Positions 1 through 12,157 of a stretch of DNA of 64,000 nucleotides are shown here, one piece after another. The stretch is taken from positions 62,001 through 126,000 of the forward strand of contig NZ_JPQU01000067.1 in assembly GCF_000737245.1 (NCBI RefSeq). The letters are read 5' to 3'. Below the pieces are notes generated by a model, which made no database searches, had not been told where the DNA came from, and saw nothing but the letters and a program-made list of their open reading frames with translations. Position 1 is the first letter of the stretch. Each line of letters starts with the position of its first letter. The position numbers and the translations under genes were made by a program. This DNA comes from Pseudomonas syringae. Lineage in GTDB: Bacteria; Pseudomonadota; Gammaproteobacteria; Pseudomonadales; Pseudomonadaceae.

Positions 1-829
1 TCGGAAACGCCTTCACCAGATCATCCAGAGCCTTGAGCTGTGCCAGGAACGGCTCAAGCTTGTCCAGACGCAACGCGCAAGGGCCGTCGCATTTGGCATT
101 GTCAGGATCCGGATGCGCCTCAAGGAACAATCCGGCGAGGGTTTGACTGATGCCGGCCTTCGCCAGTTCCAATACCTGGGCACGGCGACCACCGGCAGAG
201 TCAGATCGACCGCCAGGCATTTGCAGAGCATGGGTCACGTCGAAGAAAACCGGGTAATCGAACTGCTTCATGATGCCGAAGCCGAGCATGTCCACCACAA
301 GATTGTTGTAACCGAAACTGGTACCGCGCTCGCAGAGGATCAACTGATCATTACCGGCTTCTTCACACTTGTTCAGGATGTGTTTCATTTCCTGAGGGGC
401 GAGAAACTGGGCTTTCTTGATGTTGATCACTGCGCCGGTGCGGGCCATGGCGACGACCAGATCGGTCTGACGAGACAGAAAGGCCGGCAGCTGGATGATG
501 TCGCAGACTTCGGCAACGATCGCTGCTTGCTCGGGTTCATGCACGTCGGTGATCAGCGGAACATTGAAAGTCTTTTTGATTTCTTCAAAAATCCGCATCC
601 CCTCTTCCAGGCCGGGGCCACGGTAAGAGTGCATGGACGAACGGTTGGCTTTATCGAAGCTGGCCTTGAACACATAAGGGATACCGAGCTTCTCGGTAAC
701 CCGCACGTATTCTTCACAGACCTGCATGGCCATGTCCCGGGATTCAAGTACGTTCATGCCGCCGAACAAGACCATTGGCTTGTCGTTGGCGATCTCGATT
801 GAACCTACGCGGATTGTTTTCTGAGCCAT
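1..829 (-). CDS. kdsA: KDO-8-phosphate synthase (3-deoxy-D-manno-octulosonate 8-phosphate synthase), 3' end cut by window
   Basis: Condenses phosphoenolpyruvate with D-arabinose 5-phosphate to make KDO-8-phosphate for the LPS inner core, in the cytosol. Translating the minus strand from the ATG at 829 gives a continuous frame to the window edge that begins MAQKTIRVG and carries the family segments NVLESRD, KASFDKANRSS, TDVHEP and FDVTHALQ. About 276 codons are present; family members have about 281, so only a few C-terminal residues lie outside. It follows pyrG by 17 bases on the same strand, the pyrG-kdsA order usual in Pseudomonas, and probably shares its transcript. The identification is by recognition of the sequence; the missing end is an effect of the window edge, not a truncation. 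Confidence 0.95.
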   Translation of the reverse strand, partial: MAQKTIRVGSIEIANDKPMVLFGGMNVLESRDMAMQVCEEYVRVTEKLGIPYVFKASFDKANRSSMHSYRGPGLEEGMRIFEEIKKTFNVPLITDVHEPEQAAIVAEVCDIIQLPAFLSRQTDLVVAMARTGAVINIKKAQFLAPQEMKHILNKCEEAGNDQLILCERGTSFGYNNLVVDMLGFGIMKQFDYPVFFDVTHALQMPGGRSDSAGGRRAQVLELAKAGISQTLAGLFLEAHPDPDNAKCDGPCALRLDKLEPFLAQLKALDDLVKAFP

Positions 830-846
830 GTGCTGAATATCCTGAA

Positions 847-2478
847 TCAAGCGTTCTTCTGATGTTGAGCCAGCGCCGCCTTGACGAAGCCGCTGAACAA
901 CGGATGACCATCGCGAGGCGTGGAGGTGAACTCAGGGTGGAATTGGCAAGCGACGAACCATGGGTGGTTCGGAGCTTCAACCACTTCAACCAGCGCGCCA
1001 TCACTGGAGCGACCCGAAACTTTCAGGCCCGCTTCAAGCAATTGCGGCAGCAGATTGTTGTTCACTTCGTAGCGGTGGCGGTGACGCTCGACGATGACAT
1101 CCTTGGCGTAGCAGTCGTGGACCAGAGAGCCCGGCTCAAGCTGGCAATCCTGAGCACCCAGACGCATGGTGCCGCCCAGATCGGAGCTTTCGGTACGGGT
1201 TTCAACCGCGCCGGTGGCATCTTCCCACTCGGTGATCAGACCGACCACAGAGTGCGCGCCGTTACGATCGAACTCTGTAGAGTTGGCGTCTTTCCAGCCC
1301 AACACGTTACGAGCGTATTCGATCACCGCAACCTGCATGCCCAGGCAAATGCCCAGATACGGAACCTTGTTCTCGCGAGCAAACTGAACGGCAGTGATCT
1401 TGCCTTCAACGCCGCGCAGACCGAAGCCGCCCGGAACCAGAATCGCGTCGACACCTTCCAGCAGCGCAGTGCCCTGGTTTTCGATGTCTTCGGAATCGAT
1501 ATAGCGCAGGTTGACCTTGGTACGGTTGGTGATGCCGGCGTGACTCATCGCTTCGATCAGCGACTTGTACGCATCCAGCAGCTCCATGTACTTGCCGACC
1601 ATGGCGATAGTCACTTCGTGCTCAGGGTTGAGCTTGGCGTCTACCACAGCTTCCCATTCGGACAGGTCAGCGCTGTTGCATTGCAAGCCGAAACGCTCGA
1701 CAACGAAATCATCCAGCCCCTGGGAATGCAGGATGCCCGGGATCTTGTAGATGGTGTCGGCGTCTTCCAGAGCGATAACTGCACGCTCTTCAACGTTGGT
1801 GAACTGCGCAATCTTGCGACGCGACGACAGGTCGATCGGGTGATCGGAACGGCACACCAGCACGTCAGGCTGCAGGCCGATGGAGCGCAGCTCCTTCACC
1901 GAGTGCTGAGTCGGCTTGGTCTTGGTTTCACCGGCTGTTGCGATGTACGGAACCAGCGTCAGATGCATCAGCATTGCGCGCTTGGCACCGACTTCGAAAC
2001 GCAACTGGCGGATAGCCTCGAGGAACGGTTGCGACTCGATGTCACCGACCGTACCGCCGATTTCCACCAGGGCGACGTCAGCATCGCCAGCACCCTTGAT
2101 GATGCGGCGCTTGATTTCGTCGGTGATGTGCGGAATGACCTGAATGGTCGCGCCCAGGTAATCACCACGGCGCTCTTTGCGCAGGACGTGTTCGTAAACG
2201 CGGCCAGTGGTGAAGTTGTTGTTCTGGGTCATGGTCGTGCGGATGAACCGCTCGTAGTGGCCGAGGTCCAGGTCGGTTTCGGCGCCGTCATGGGTGACGA
2301 ACACTTCACCGTGCTGGAACGGGCTCATGGTACCCGGGTCAACGTTGATATAGGGGTCCAGCTTGAGCATGGTGACCTTAAGTCCCCGCGCCTCCAGGAT
2401 GGCCGCCAATGAAGCCGAGGCAATGCCTTTCCCCAATGAAGAAACAACACCGCCCGTGACGAAGATGTAGCGCGTCAT
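847..2478 (-). CDS. pyrG: CTP synthase
   Basis: Makes CTP from UTP, ATP and glutamine, the last step of pyrimidine nucleotide synthesis. The 543 residues match the usual length. The N-terminal synthetase domain starts with the P-loop-like GGVVSSLGKG at residues 8-17 and has DPYINVDPGTMSPF close behind. The C-terminal class I glutaminase domain shows the nucleophile region GICLGMQ near residue 378 and the FHPEF histidine/glutamate near residue 515. The start ATG follows a 265-base gap upstream, so pyrG probably begins the pyrG-kdsA transcript. Nothing unusual is seen. Confidence 0.98.
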   Translation of the reverse strand: MTRYIFVTGGVVSSLGKGIASASLAAILEARGLKVTMLKLDPYINVDPGTMSPFQHGEVFVTHDGAETDLDLGHYERFIRTTMTQNNNFTTGRVYEHVLRKERRGDYLGATIQVIPHITDEIKRRIIKGAGDADVALVEIGGTVGDIESQPFLEAIRQLRFEVGAKRAMLMHLTLVPYIATAGETKTKPTQHSVKELRSIGLQPDVLVCRSDHPIDLSSRRKIAQFTNVEERAVIALEDADTIYKIPGILHSQGLDDFVVERFGLQCNSADLSEWEAVVDAKLNPEHEVTIAMVGKYMELLDAYKSLIEAMSHAGITNRTKVNLRYIDSEDIENQGTALLEGVDAILVPGGFGLRGVEGKITAVQFARENKVPYLGICLGMQVAVIEYARNVLGWKDANSTEFDRNGAHSVVGLITEWEDATGAVETRTESSDLGGTMRLGAQDCQLEPGSLVHDCYAKDVIVERHRHRYEVNNNLLPQLLEAGLKVSGRSSDGALVEVVEAPNHPWFVACQFHPEFTSTPRDGHPLFSGFVKAALAQHQKNA

Positions 2479-2743
2479 GAAAAACCCTAGAAGTCTGCGT
2501 TAAAGCGGTCAGAGCCGCCGGGGAAAGCGAAGGAAGGCCGAAGCCCCCGATTACCCCCACAAATCACAGTGCATCCCAAAAACTGTTGCGTTGAAACGGA
2601 CTGACTCGAGAGCCTGCCAATTGCGCACCACATTTGAAGAATCGCCCAGCAAAGACTGGTTGGTAACCGGCAACTAACGTCGATTCAAAAGAATCCACAG
2701 AAGTTGTATCAAGAAGGGAGCGTAGTCTACCGGAAATGCCCTT

Positions 2744-4081
2744 TCAGCTCAAATTTTGGTCATTCGTCGGCGACATCCAGCGCAGACACCCGTTTTCACT
2801 GGGGTCGGCACGCAGTCGCGAGAGGTTGGCAACCGCCCATAACTCGCCATTGCGATAAAGCAGCGGCAATCGGCCGCGGATGAAGAGCGGGATTTCGCAC
2901 TCATTGAGCAGACGCTTCAGATCGCGATGTCCTCGACCGGGGAGGTTCAACACCTCGCCACCCTGGCGATAGCGCACCTCAAGCTGACCATTGGGAGCCT
3001 TGCCCTCGATTGAGAGCTGACCGTTGCCAGGAAGATTCAGCACCTGACTGGCGTCGGGCCAAGGCAGCACACCACCGACCGGCTTTGACCAGTTGTCGGA
3101 AAGCCACCAGATTCGACCCTGCCCCCGATGCAGCTCGCCATCGGCCAGACGCCAGACCGGACGCCCACCCTGCCCTGCATCTCGCAGACTGTCCCAGCCC
3201 GCCCAGTGGCCGCTGTCTGGCAAACGTGTCAACGGTGCCAGCCAATGCCGCAGGGCGTTGCGTTGTCGAGCAGGGGAAAGTGTGACCAGCGCAGGTAACG
3301 CCAAAGAAGGCACATTGATCCAGCGCAAAGGGCTGGCAACGTTCGCAGTCGCCAGATCCACCGAAGCCAATTCATCCAATAGCTGCTGCGCTTCATCCAG
3401 ATGAGCGGCGGTACGTGCAATAGTGGCGCTGGCCTGCGGCCAACGAGCGCTGATCACCGGAAGTACTTCGTTGCGCAGATAATTTCGGGTGAAGCGGGAA
3501 TCGCCATTACTGGGATCTTCCACCCAGCGCAATCCCTTTGCAGCAGCGTACGCCTCTAGCTCTTCCCGAGAGCCATCCAGCAAAGGCCTGATTAACAGGC
3601 CGCGACCCAAGGCACGGCTGACAGGCATTCCCGTCAACCCACGCAAACCCGCCCCACGCAGCAACCGAAAAAGCAAGGTTTCGGCCTGATCATCTCGATG
3701 CTGGCCGGTCAACAGCACCTCGCCGACGCCGAGCTGCTCGGTAAAGGCGGCATAGCGCGCGTCCCGGGCTGATTGCTCGAGACTGGCGGCAGACTTCACC
3801 TGCACAGCAATTACCTGCAAAGGTACGCCCAGCGCCTCACAGACCTGCTGACAATGCACAGGCCACGACTCCGCCACATCCTGCAGGCCGTGATGCACAT
3901 GAATGGCTTTTAACGAAGGCAGGCGTTCGTATTTGGCCAGTTCGGCCAAGAGGTGCAGCAAGACAGTGGAATCCAGGCCGCCGGAAAATCCGATATGCCA
4001 GGCAGGCGCGTCACGCCAGGGAGTCAGCGCTTTGAGAAGCCTGGTGGGGAGGTCATGACCGGGAGCTTTGGAAATGGTCAT
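2744..4081 (-). CDS. tilS: tRNA(Ile)-lysidine synthase
   Basis: Attaches lysine to C34 of the CAU-anticodon tRNA-Ile using ATP, changing both its charging and its codon recognition from AUG to AUA. The PP-loop ATP pyrophosphatase motif SGGLDS lies at residues 33-38, followed by the HVHHGL and LTGQHRDDQAET segments of the family. The C-terminal part contains the TilS substrate-binding and C-terminal domains (VRYRQGG, RGHRDLKRLLNE). The length, 445 residues, fits the long gammaproteobacterial form. It lies between pyrG and accA on the same strand, with a REP-filled gap upstream. Confidence 0.96.
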   Translation of the reverse strand: MTISKAPGHDLPTRLLKALTPWRDAPAWHIGFSGGLDSTVLLHLLAELAKYERLPSLKAIHVHHGLQDVAESWPVHCQQVCEALGVPLQVIAVQVKSAASLEQSARDARYAAFTEQLGVGEVLLTGQHRDDQAETLLFRLLRGAGLRGLTGMPVSRALGRGLLIRPLLDGSREELEAYAAAKGLRWVEDPSNGDSRFTRNYLRNEVLPVISARWPQASATIARTAAHLDEAQQLLDELASVDLATANVASPLRWINVPSLALPALVTLSPARQRNALRHWLAPLTRLPDSGHWAGWDSLRDAGQGGRPVWRLADGELHRGQGRIWWLSDNWSKPVGGVLPWPDASQVLNLPGNGQLSIEGKAPNGQLEVRYRQGGEVLNLPGRGHRDLKRLLNECEIPLFIRGRLPLLYRNGELWAVANLSRLRADPSENGCLRWMSPTNDQNLS

Positions 4082-4094
4082 AGGTGCTCACAAT

Positions 4095-4298
4095 CCTGTG
4101 GGAGCGAATTCATTCGCGAAGCGGCCGGTACAGTCGATAGATTTTCATCGGTCGTAACGTCGCTTTCGCGAATGAGTTCCACGGGCTTGATTGCGCCACA
4201 GAACCTGTGGGAGCAAGCTTGCTTGCGAAGGCTGTATTCCGGGCGATGAACAATTATCGGATGTCCCGGCCTCTTCGCGAGCAAGCTCGCTCCCACAG
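4095..4298. repeat. Two REP doublets between tilS and accA
   Basis: Each doublet is a pair of inverted REP units beginning 'cctgtgggagc' and ending in its complement. The first (4095-4180) has an intact left arm, but the right arm has lost its 'gctcccacagg' end. The second (4204-4298) is intact, with arms at about 4204-4232 and 4269-4298. This is the common Pseudomonas intergenic REP/REPIN arrangement. The whole tilS-accA gap is filled by these repeats and no gene is seen in it. Confidence 0.9.
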
Positions 4299-4371
4299 AA
4301 ATCTATTGCGCCTGGGGTCCTAAGATGTTGCAGAAGAACATGGACTCTCCCACAGCCTGATCGAGTACCGC

Positions 4372-5319
4372 CTACAAACCGTAGCTCATCAGACGCTCGT
4401 AACGACGGGCCAGCAGCGCGTCGTTGTCGAACTTCTTGAGCATGTCCAGTTGGCTGCTCAGTTCCTGGCGAATCGACTCGGCGGCACCGGCAGGGTCACG
4501 GTGTGCGCCGCCCAATGGCTCGCCAATCACCTTGTCGACGATGCCAAGACCTTTCAAACGGTCCGCGGTGATACCCATGGCTTCTGCGGCATCCGGTGCC
4601 TTGTCGGCGGTTTTCCACAGAATGGATGCACAGCCTTCCGGCGAGATAACCGCATAGGTTGAGTACTGCAGCATGTTCAGCTGATCGCAGACACCGATTG
4701 CCAACGCACCGCCGGAACCACCTTCACCGATGACAGTGGCGATGATAGGCGTTTTCAGACGGGCCATGACCCGAAGGTTCCAGGCAATGGCTTCGCTCTG
4801 GTTACGCTCTTCGGCATCAATGCCAGGGTAGGCACCCGGGGTGTCGATGAAGGTCAGGATCGGCATCTTGAAGCGCTCGGCCATCTCCATCAGACGGCAG
4901 GCTTTGCGATAGCCTTCAGGACGCGGCATGCCGAAGTTGCGGCGTACCTTTTCGCGAACTTCACGACCTTTCTGATGGCCGATAACCATGACCGGCTGAC
5001 CGTCCAGACGAGCAACCCCGCCAACAATCGCAGCGTCATCAGAGAAATGACGGTCGCCGTGCAACTCGTCGAACTCGGTGAAGATGTGCTGAATGTAATC
5101 CAGGGTGTACGGACGACGCGGATGACGCGCCATGCGTGCAATCTGCCAGCTGGTCAGGTTGCCAAAAATGCTTTCGGTCAGCGTGTTGCTTTTTTCTTGC
5201 AGACGCGAGATTTCGTCGCCGATGTTGAGCGAGTTGTCGTTACCCACCAAGCGCAATTCTTCGATCTTGGCTTGCAGGTCAGCGATCGGCTGTTCGAAAT
5301 CAAGAAAATTCGGGTTCAT
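4372..5319 (-). CDS. accA: Acetyl-CoA carboxylase carboxyltransferase subunit alpha
   Basis: The alpha half of the carboxyltransferase that moves CO2 from biotin carboxyl carrier protein to acetyl-CoA, giving malonyl-CoA for fatty acid synthesis. Visible are FIDTPGAYPGIDAEERNQ and GEGGSGGALAI, the crotonase-fold oxyanion and CoA-binding segments. The start chosen is the ATG at 5319 (MNPNFLDFEQ), giving 315 residues, the usual length. In-frame starts at 5325 and 5346 would add 2 or 9 residues that do not look conserved, and no strong ribosome-binding site decides between them. The gene lies directly downstream of dnaE, as in many gammaproteobacteria. Confidence 0.96.
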   Translation of the reverse strand: MNPNFLDFEQPIADLQAKIEELRLVGNDNSLNIGDEISRLQEKSNTLTESIFGNLTSWQIARMARHPRRPYTLDYIQHIFTEFDELHGDRHFSDDAAIVGGVARLDGQPVMVIGHQKGREVREKVRRNFGMPRPEGYRKACRLMEMAERFKMPILTFIDTPGAYPGIDAEERNQSEAIAWNLRVMARLKTPIIATVIGEGGSGGALAIGVCDQLNMLQYSTYAVISPEGCASILWKTADKAPDAAEAMGITADRLKGLGIVDKVIGEPLGGAHRDPAGAAESIRQELSSQLDMLKKFDNDALLARRYERLMSYGL

Positions 5320-5433
5320 AGGCATCCGTCTTGGGTCGACGGCCAAGAGGCCGGCCGATTTATCTGTTAGCGCCCTACCTTACGGGAACAGGCGCATTCA
5401 GGTCGAGATTAATAGTGAGCCAAGGATAAGCGC

Positions 5434-8955
<3,522 letters not shown>

Positions 8956-8974
8956 TGTGATCCTATAGCGCTAG

Positions 8975-9008
8975 AACAAAAACGAAGGCCCGGATTGTAC
9001 CGGGCCTT
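8975..9008 (-). terminator. Factor-independent terminator after rnhB
   Basis: A perfect 9-bp stem (arms 8985-8993 and 9000-9008, aaggcccgg/ccgggcctt) closes a six-base loop. Read on the minus strand, it is followed by CGTTTTTGTT. It lies just after the rnhB stop codon and before dnaE, so it should end the lpx-rnhB transcript. Confidence 0.8.
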
Positions 9009-9029
9009 TGGCAAAACATCAGCCCACTG

Positions 9030-9692
9030 TCAGGTCAGCGGGAATATCGAAGGCGAAGACAGCGCTGAGGCAATCATCATGTCTCGCGCTTCATAGGCTG
9101 CCCGAACTGGCGCAAAAGAGCGCCGATGTATCGGGGTTGGCCCCAGCCGGGCCAGCGCTTCCAGATGAACGGGCGTCGGATATCCCTTGTGCCCGCCTAT
9201 TCCATAACCCGGATAGACCAGCTCCAATGCCGCCATTTCACGATCCCGACTGACCTTCGCCAGGATCGAAGCCGCAGCAATTGCCGGAACCTTGGCATCG
9301 CCCTGAATCACCGGCGCACTAGGCACCGACAACTGCGGGCAACGATTGCCATCAATCAAGGCGAGCTTTGGTGTGATCAGCAAACCTTCCACAGCCCGTT
9401 TCATGGCTAGCATGGTGGCGTGGAGAATGTTCAGCTCGTCGATTTCCTCGACTTCAGCCCGGGCAATATGCCAACACAAGGCCTTCTCGCAAATCTCATC
9501 GAACAGCTTCTCACGCTTGGCTTCAGTGAGCTTTTTCGAGTCATTCAGACCCAATATCGGACGCCGCGGATCAAGGATCACAGCGGCGGTCACCACCGCG
9601 CCACACAGCGGGCCACGGCCCACTTCATCGACGCCGGCTACGAGATCTTCAACCAGATTGAAGTCCAGGCCCATTTGCATTTTCGAACTCAC
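9030..9692 (-). CDS. rnhB: Ribonuclease HII
   Basis: Cleaves the RNA strand of RNA-DNA hybrids and removes single ribonucleotides from DNA. The active-site segment GVDEVGRGPLCG is at residues 20-31, with the first acidic pair at D22-E23. LNDSKKLTEAKRE, ALIDGN and ASILAKVSRDREM follow, all family hallmarks. The start taken is the GTG at 9692, whose GTGA overlaps the lpxB stop codon, suggesting translational coupling. An ATG four codons later (9680, MQMGLDF) is an equally good candidate. It is the last gene of the lpx operon and is followed by a strong terminator. Confidence 0.95.
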   Translation of the reverse strand: MSSKMQMGLDFNLVEDLVAGVDEVGRGPLCGAVVTAAVILDPRRPILGLNDSKKLTEAKREKLFDEICEKALCWHIARAEVEEIDELNILHATMLAMKRAVEGLLITPKLALIDGNRCPQLSVPSAPVIQGDAKVPAIAAASILAKVSRDREMAALELVYPGYGIGGHKGYPTPVHLEALARLGPTPIHRRSFAPVRAAYEARDMMIASALSSPSIFPLT

Positions 9693-10828
9693 AGTGAAGG
9701 CGAACGGCCGATCAGGCTCAATACCGCATCGGCGGCCTGATTGGATGCATCGCGACGCAAGGTCCGGTGAATTTCATCGAAGCCAGCCGTTTGCACCTGA
9801 GCATCATCCAGTAGCGGAAGAATGTGCTGTGCCAGGGATTCGGCGCTGGCGTCATCCTGCAGCAGCTCCGGTACCAGCATGCGCTGGGCCAGCAGGTTCG
9901 GCAGGGAAACGTAAGGGCTTTTCACCAGACGCTTGAGTATCCAAAAGGTAATCGGTGCCATGCGATAGGCAACGACCATTGGTCGTTTGTACAGCAGCGC
10001 TTCCAGGGTTGCGGTACCTGAGGCGATCAACACTGCGTCGCAAGCGGCCAATGCCACATGGGAGCGACCATCCAGCAACAGAACCGGGAGATCGCGCCCT
10101 GCCAGCAGTTGTTCGATCTGCTCGCGCCGCTGCGGGCTGGCGCAAGGCAACACGAACTTGATGCCGGGGCGTGAAGCCAGCAGCCGTTCGGCAGCGTCGA
10201 AAAACAGACTGCCCAGCCGCCCCACTTCGCCGCCACGACTACCAGGCATCAACGCAACAACCGGACCCGCGCCCAGCCCAAGCTCGATCCGCGCGGCGGC
10301 ACGATCGGCCTGCAGCGGAATAGTATCTGCCAGAGGGTGGCCGACGAACTTCACCGGCACGCCTTTCTCTTCATAGAAGCGCGCTTCGAACGGCAGGAGG
10401 GTGAGCATCAGATCGCAACCTTCGCGGATCTTGAGAACACGCTTCTGGCGCCAGGCCCAAACGGAAGGACTGACGTAGTGCACGGTCTTGATACCGGCAC
10501 GACGTAGCTGGAGCTCGATGTTCAGGGTGAAGTCGGGAGCATCAATACCGATGAAAACATCCGGTTTTTGGCTGATAAGGGTCTGAACCAGTTCTTTGCG
10601 CTTGGCCAGCAGCTCACGCAGACGCCCCAATACCTCTACCAGGCCCATGACCGAAAGCCGTTCCATCGGGAAATGGGAGACCATGCCTTCGGCTTCCATC
10701 AAGGGCCCGCCGACCCCAATGAACTCAACATCGGGATGTCGCGCCTTGATTGCACGCATGAGTCCAGAACCGAGAATATCCCCAGAGGCTTCGCCAGCCA
10801 CCAGCGCGATACGCAATACACCGGCCAT
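9689..10828 (-). CDS. lpxB: Lipid-A-disaccharide synthase
   Basis: A membrane-associated glycosyltransferase that joins UDP-2,3-diacylglucosamine and 2,3-diacylglucosamine 1-phosphate to form the lipid A disaccharide. The GT19 family start (RIALVAGEASGDILG) is at residues 5-19, and VGGPLMEAEG, APDFTLN, YVSPSVWAW and the C-terminal SGTATLEAL UDP-binding segment are all present. The 379 residues are normal. It starts 2 bases after the lpxA stop and overlaps rnhB by 4 bases, all in one operon. Confidence 0.97.
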   Translation of the reverse strand: MAGVLRIALVAGEASGDILGSGLMRAIKARHPDVEFIGVGGPLMEAEGMVSHFPMERLSVMGLVEVLGRLRELLAKRKELVQTLISQKPDVFIGIDAPDFTLNIELQLRRAGIKTVHYVSPSVWAWRQKRVLKIREGCDLMLTLLPFEARFYEEKGVPVKFVGHPLADTIPLQADRAAARIELGLGAGPVVALMPGSRGGEVGRLGSLFFDAAERLLASRPGIKFVLPCASPQRREQIEQLLAGRDLPVLLLDGRSHVALAACDAVLIASGTATLEALLYKRPMVVAYRMAPITFWILKRLVKSPYVSLPNLLAQRMLVPELLQDDASAESLAQHILPLLDDAQVQTAGFDEIHRTLRRDASNQAADAVLSLIGRSPSL

Positions 10829-10830
10829 GG

Positions 10831-11607
10831 TCAGCGAGTAATGCCGCGAGTTGAAGTCTGGATGGACTCGAGAAAGATCGCCACTTCTGGGAACTGCGCT
10901 GCTGGCTCGGCCAGATCGGCCAAGGCCTGGTCAACGGTCAAGCCCTGGCGGTAGACCACCTTGTAGGCACGACGCAGTGCGTGAATGGCCTCTTCACTGA
11001 AACCACGACGGCGCATGCCTTCGAAATTCATGCTGCGTGCTTCGGCAGGGTTGCCAAAGACGGTGACGAAAGCAGGAACATCCTTGCCAATCGCCGTCCC
11101 CATGCCCGAAAAGCTATGGGCACCGATATGACAGAACTGATGCACCAGCGTAAAACCAGACAGAATCGCCCAGTCATCGACATGCACATGACCTGCCAGA
11201 GCGGTGTTGTTGACCAGAATGCAGTGGTTGCCAATCACACTGTCATGGCCGATGTGTGCATAAGCCATGATCAGGTTGTGGTCGCCAATGGTCGTTTCCG
11301 CACGGTCCTGGATGGTGCCGCGATGGATGGTCACGCCTTCACGGATCACATTGTGATCACCAATGACCAGCCGTGTCTCCTCACCCTTGTACTTGAGATC
11401 GGGCGTGTCCTCGCCTACCGATGAAAACTGATAGATGCGATTGTGCTTACCGATCCGGGTCGGGCCACGCAGAATTACGTGTGGACCAACAACCGTACCC
11501 TCGCCAATTTCCACACCGGCTCCGACGATCGACCAAGGGCCGACCTCTACATCGTCAGCCAGAATGGCTGTCGGATCGATGATTGCGCGAGAGTCAATCA
11601 AACTCAT
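10831..11607 (-). CDS. lpxA: UDP-N-acetylglucosamine acyltransferase
   Basis: First step of lipid A synthesis: transfers a 3-hydroxyacyl chain from acyl carrier protein to O-3 of UDP-GlcNAc. Left-handed beta-helix hexapeptide repeats fill residues 1-190 (IIDPTAILADDVEVG and similar), with the catalytic-histidine region HIGHD in the middle and an alpha-helical C-terminus (FLESIQTSTRG). The length of 258 is the family norm. Its start overlaps the fabZ stop by four bases (ATGA). Confidence 0.97.
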   Translation of the reverse strand: MSLIDSRAIIDPTAILADDVEVGPWSIVGAGVEIGEGTVVGPHVILRGPTRIGKHNRIYQFSSVGEDTPDLKYKGEETRLVIGDHNVIREGVTIHRGTIQDRAETTIGDHNLIMAYAHIGHDSVIGNHCILVNNTALAGHVHVDDWAILSGFTLVHQFCHIGAHSFSGMGTAIGKDVPAFVTVFGNPAEARSMNFEGMRRRGFSEEAIHALRRAYKVVYRQGLTVDQALADLAEPAAQFPEVAIFLESIQTSTRGITR

Positions 11608-12044
11608 AGTTTACGTTCCGCACAGATGATTTCTGCGGAGCAAACCGGTTTGCCATCCACCGAAGCCTGACATTCGAACTTCCAGATCTGACGCTTGCAG
11701 CTGAGGAACTTCGCTTCAAGGATCAGTTGGTCGCCTGGCAGTACGGGCTGACGAAAACGCAGCTTGTCCGAACCAACGAAGTAGTAAAGCGTGCCATCAG
11801 CAGGTTTTACGTCAAGCATTTTGAAGCCGAGAATACCGGCCGCCTGAGCCATGGCTTCGATGATCAATACACCTGGCATGATTGGATGCGCAGGAAAGTG
11901 ACCATTGAAAAACGGTTCGTTGATGCTGACGTTTTTGTAAGCGCGAATGGTTTTGCTCTCGACATCGAGGTCCACCACACGATCCACCAGCAGGAACGGG
12001 TAGCGGTGAGGCAAGTATTCGCGAATTTCGTTGATTTCCATCAT
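11604..12044 (-). CDS. fabZ: 3-hydroxyacyl-[acyl-carrier-protein] dehydratase FabZ
   Basis: Dehydrates beta-hydroxyacyl-ACP in fatty acid elongation and competes with LpxA for the 3-hydroxyacyl-ACP pool. The hot-dog fold active site is visible as GHFPAHPIMPG, with the catalytic histidine at residue 49 and the glutamate at residue 63 of IIEAMAQ. The start taken is the ATG at 12044 (MMEINEIREY; 146 residues), the usual family start. A longer frame opens at 12086 and has a GAGGAG sequence before it, so 14 extra N-terminal residues cannot be excluded. Confidence 0.95.
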   Translation of the reverse strand: MMEINEIREYLPHRYPFLLVDRVVDLDVESKTIRAYKNVSINEPFFNGHFPAHPIMPGVLIIEAMAQAAGILGFKMLDVKPADGTLYYFVGSDKLRFRQPVLPGDQLILEAKFLSCKRQIWKFECQASVDGKPVCSAEIICAERKL

Positions 12045-12157
12045 TTCGAGGGGAAGCCTGTAGTAAAGATTGGGAGTGCGCGGCATGGGCGCGCGGCACT
12101 CCTCTGCAAATCAAGGAGGCAATTTATCGGCTGTGCACGCTTGATATGAAAAAAGTA

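Noticed and set aside
775..2412. A 545-codon open frame on the plus strand opposite pyrG
   Set aside because: It is antisense to a complete, conserved CTP synthase gene, and its translation shows no recognisable domain; long antisense frames are common in G+C-rich genomes.
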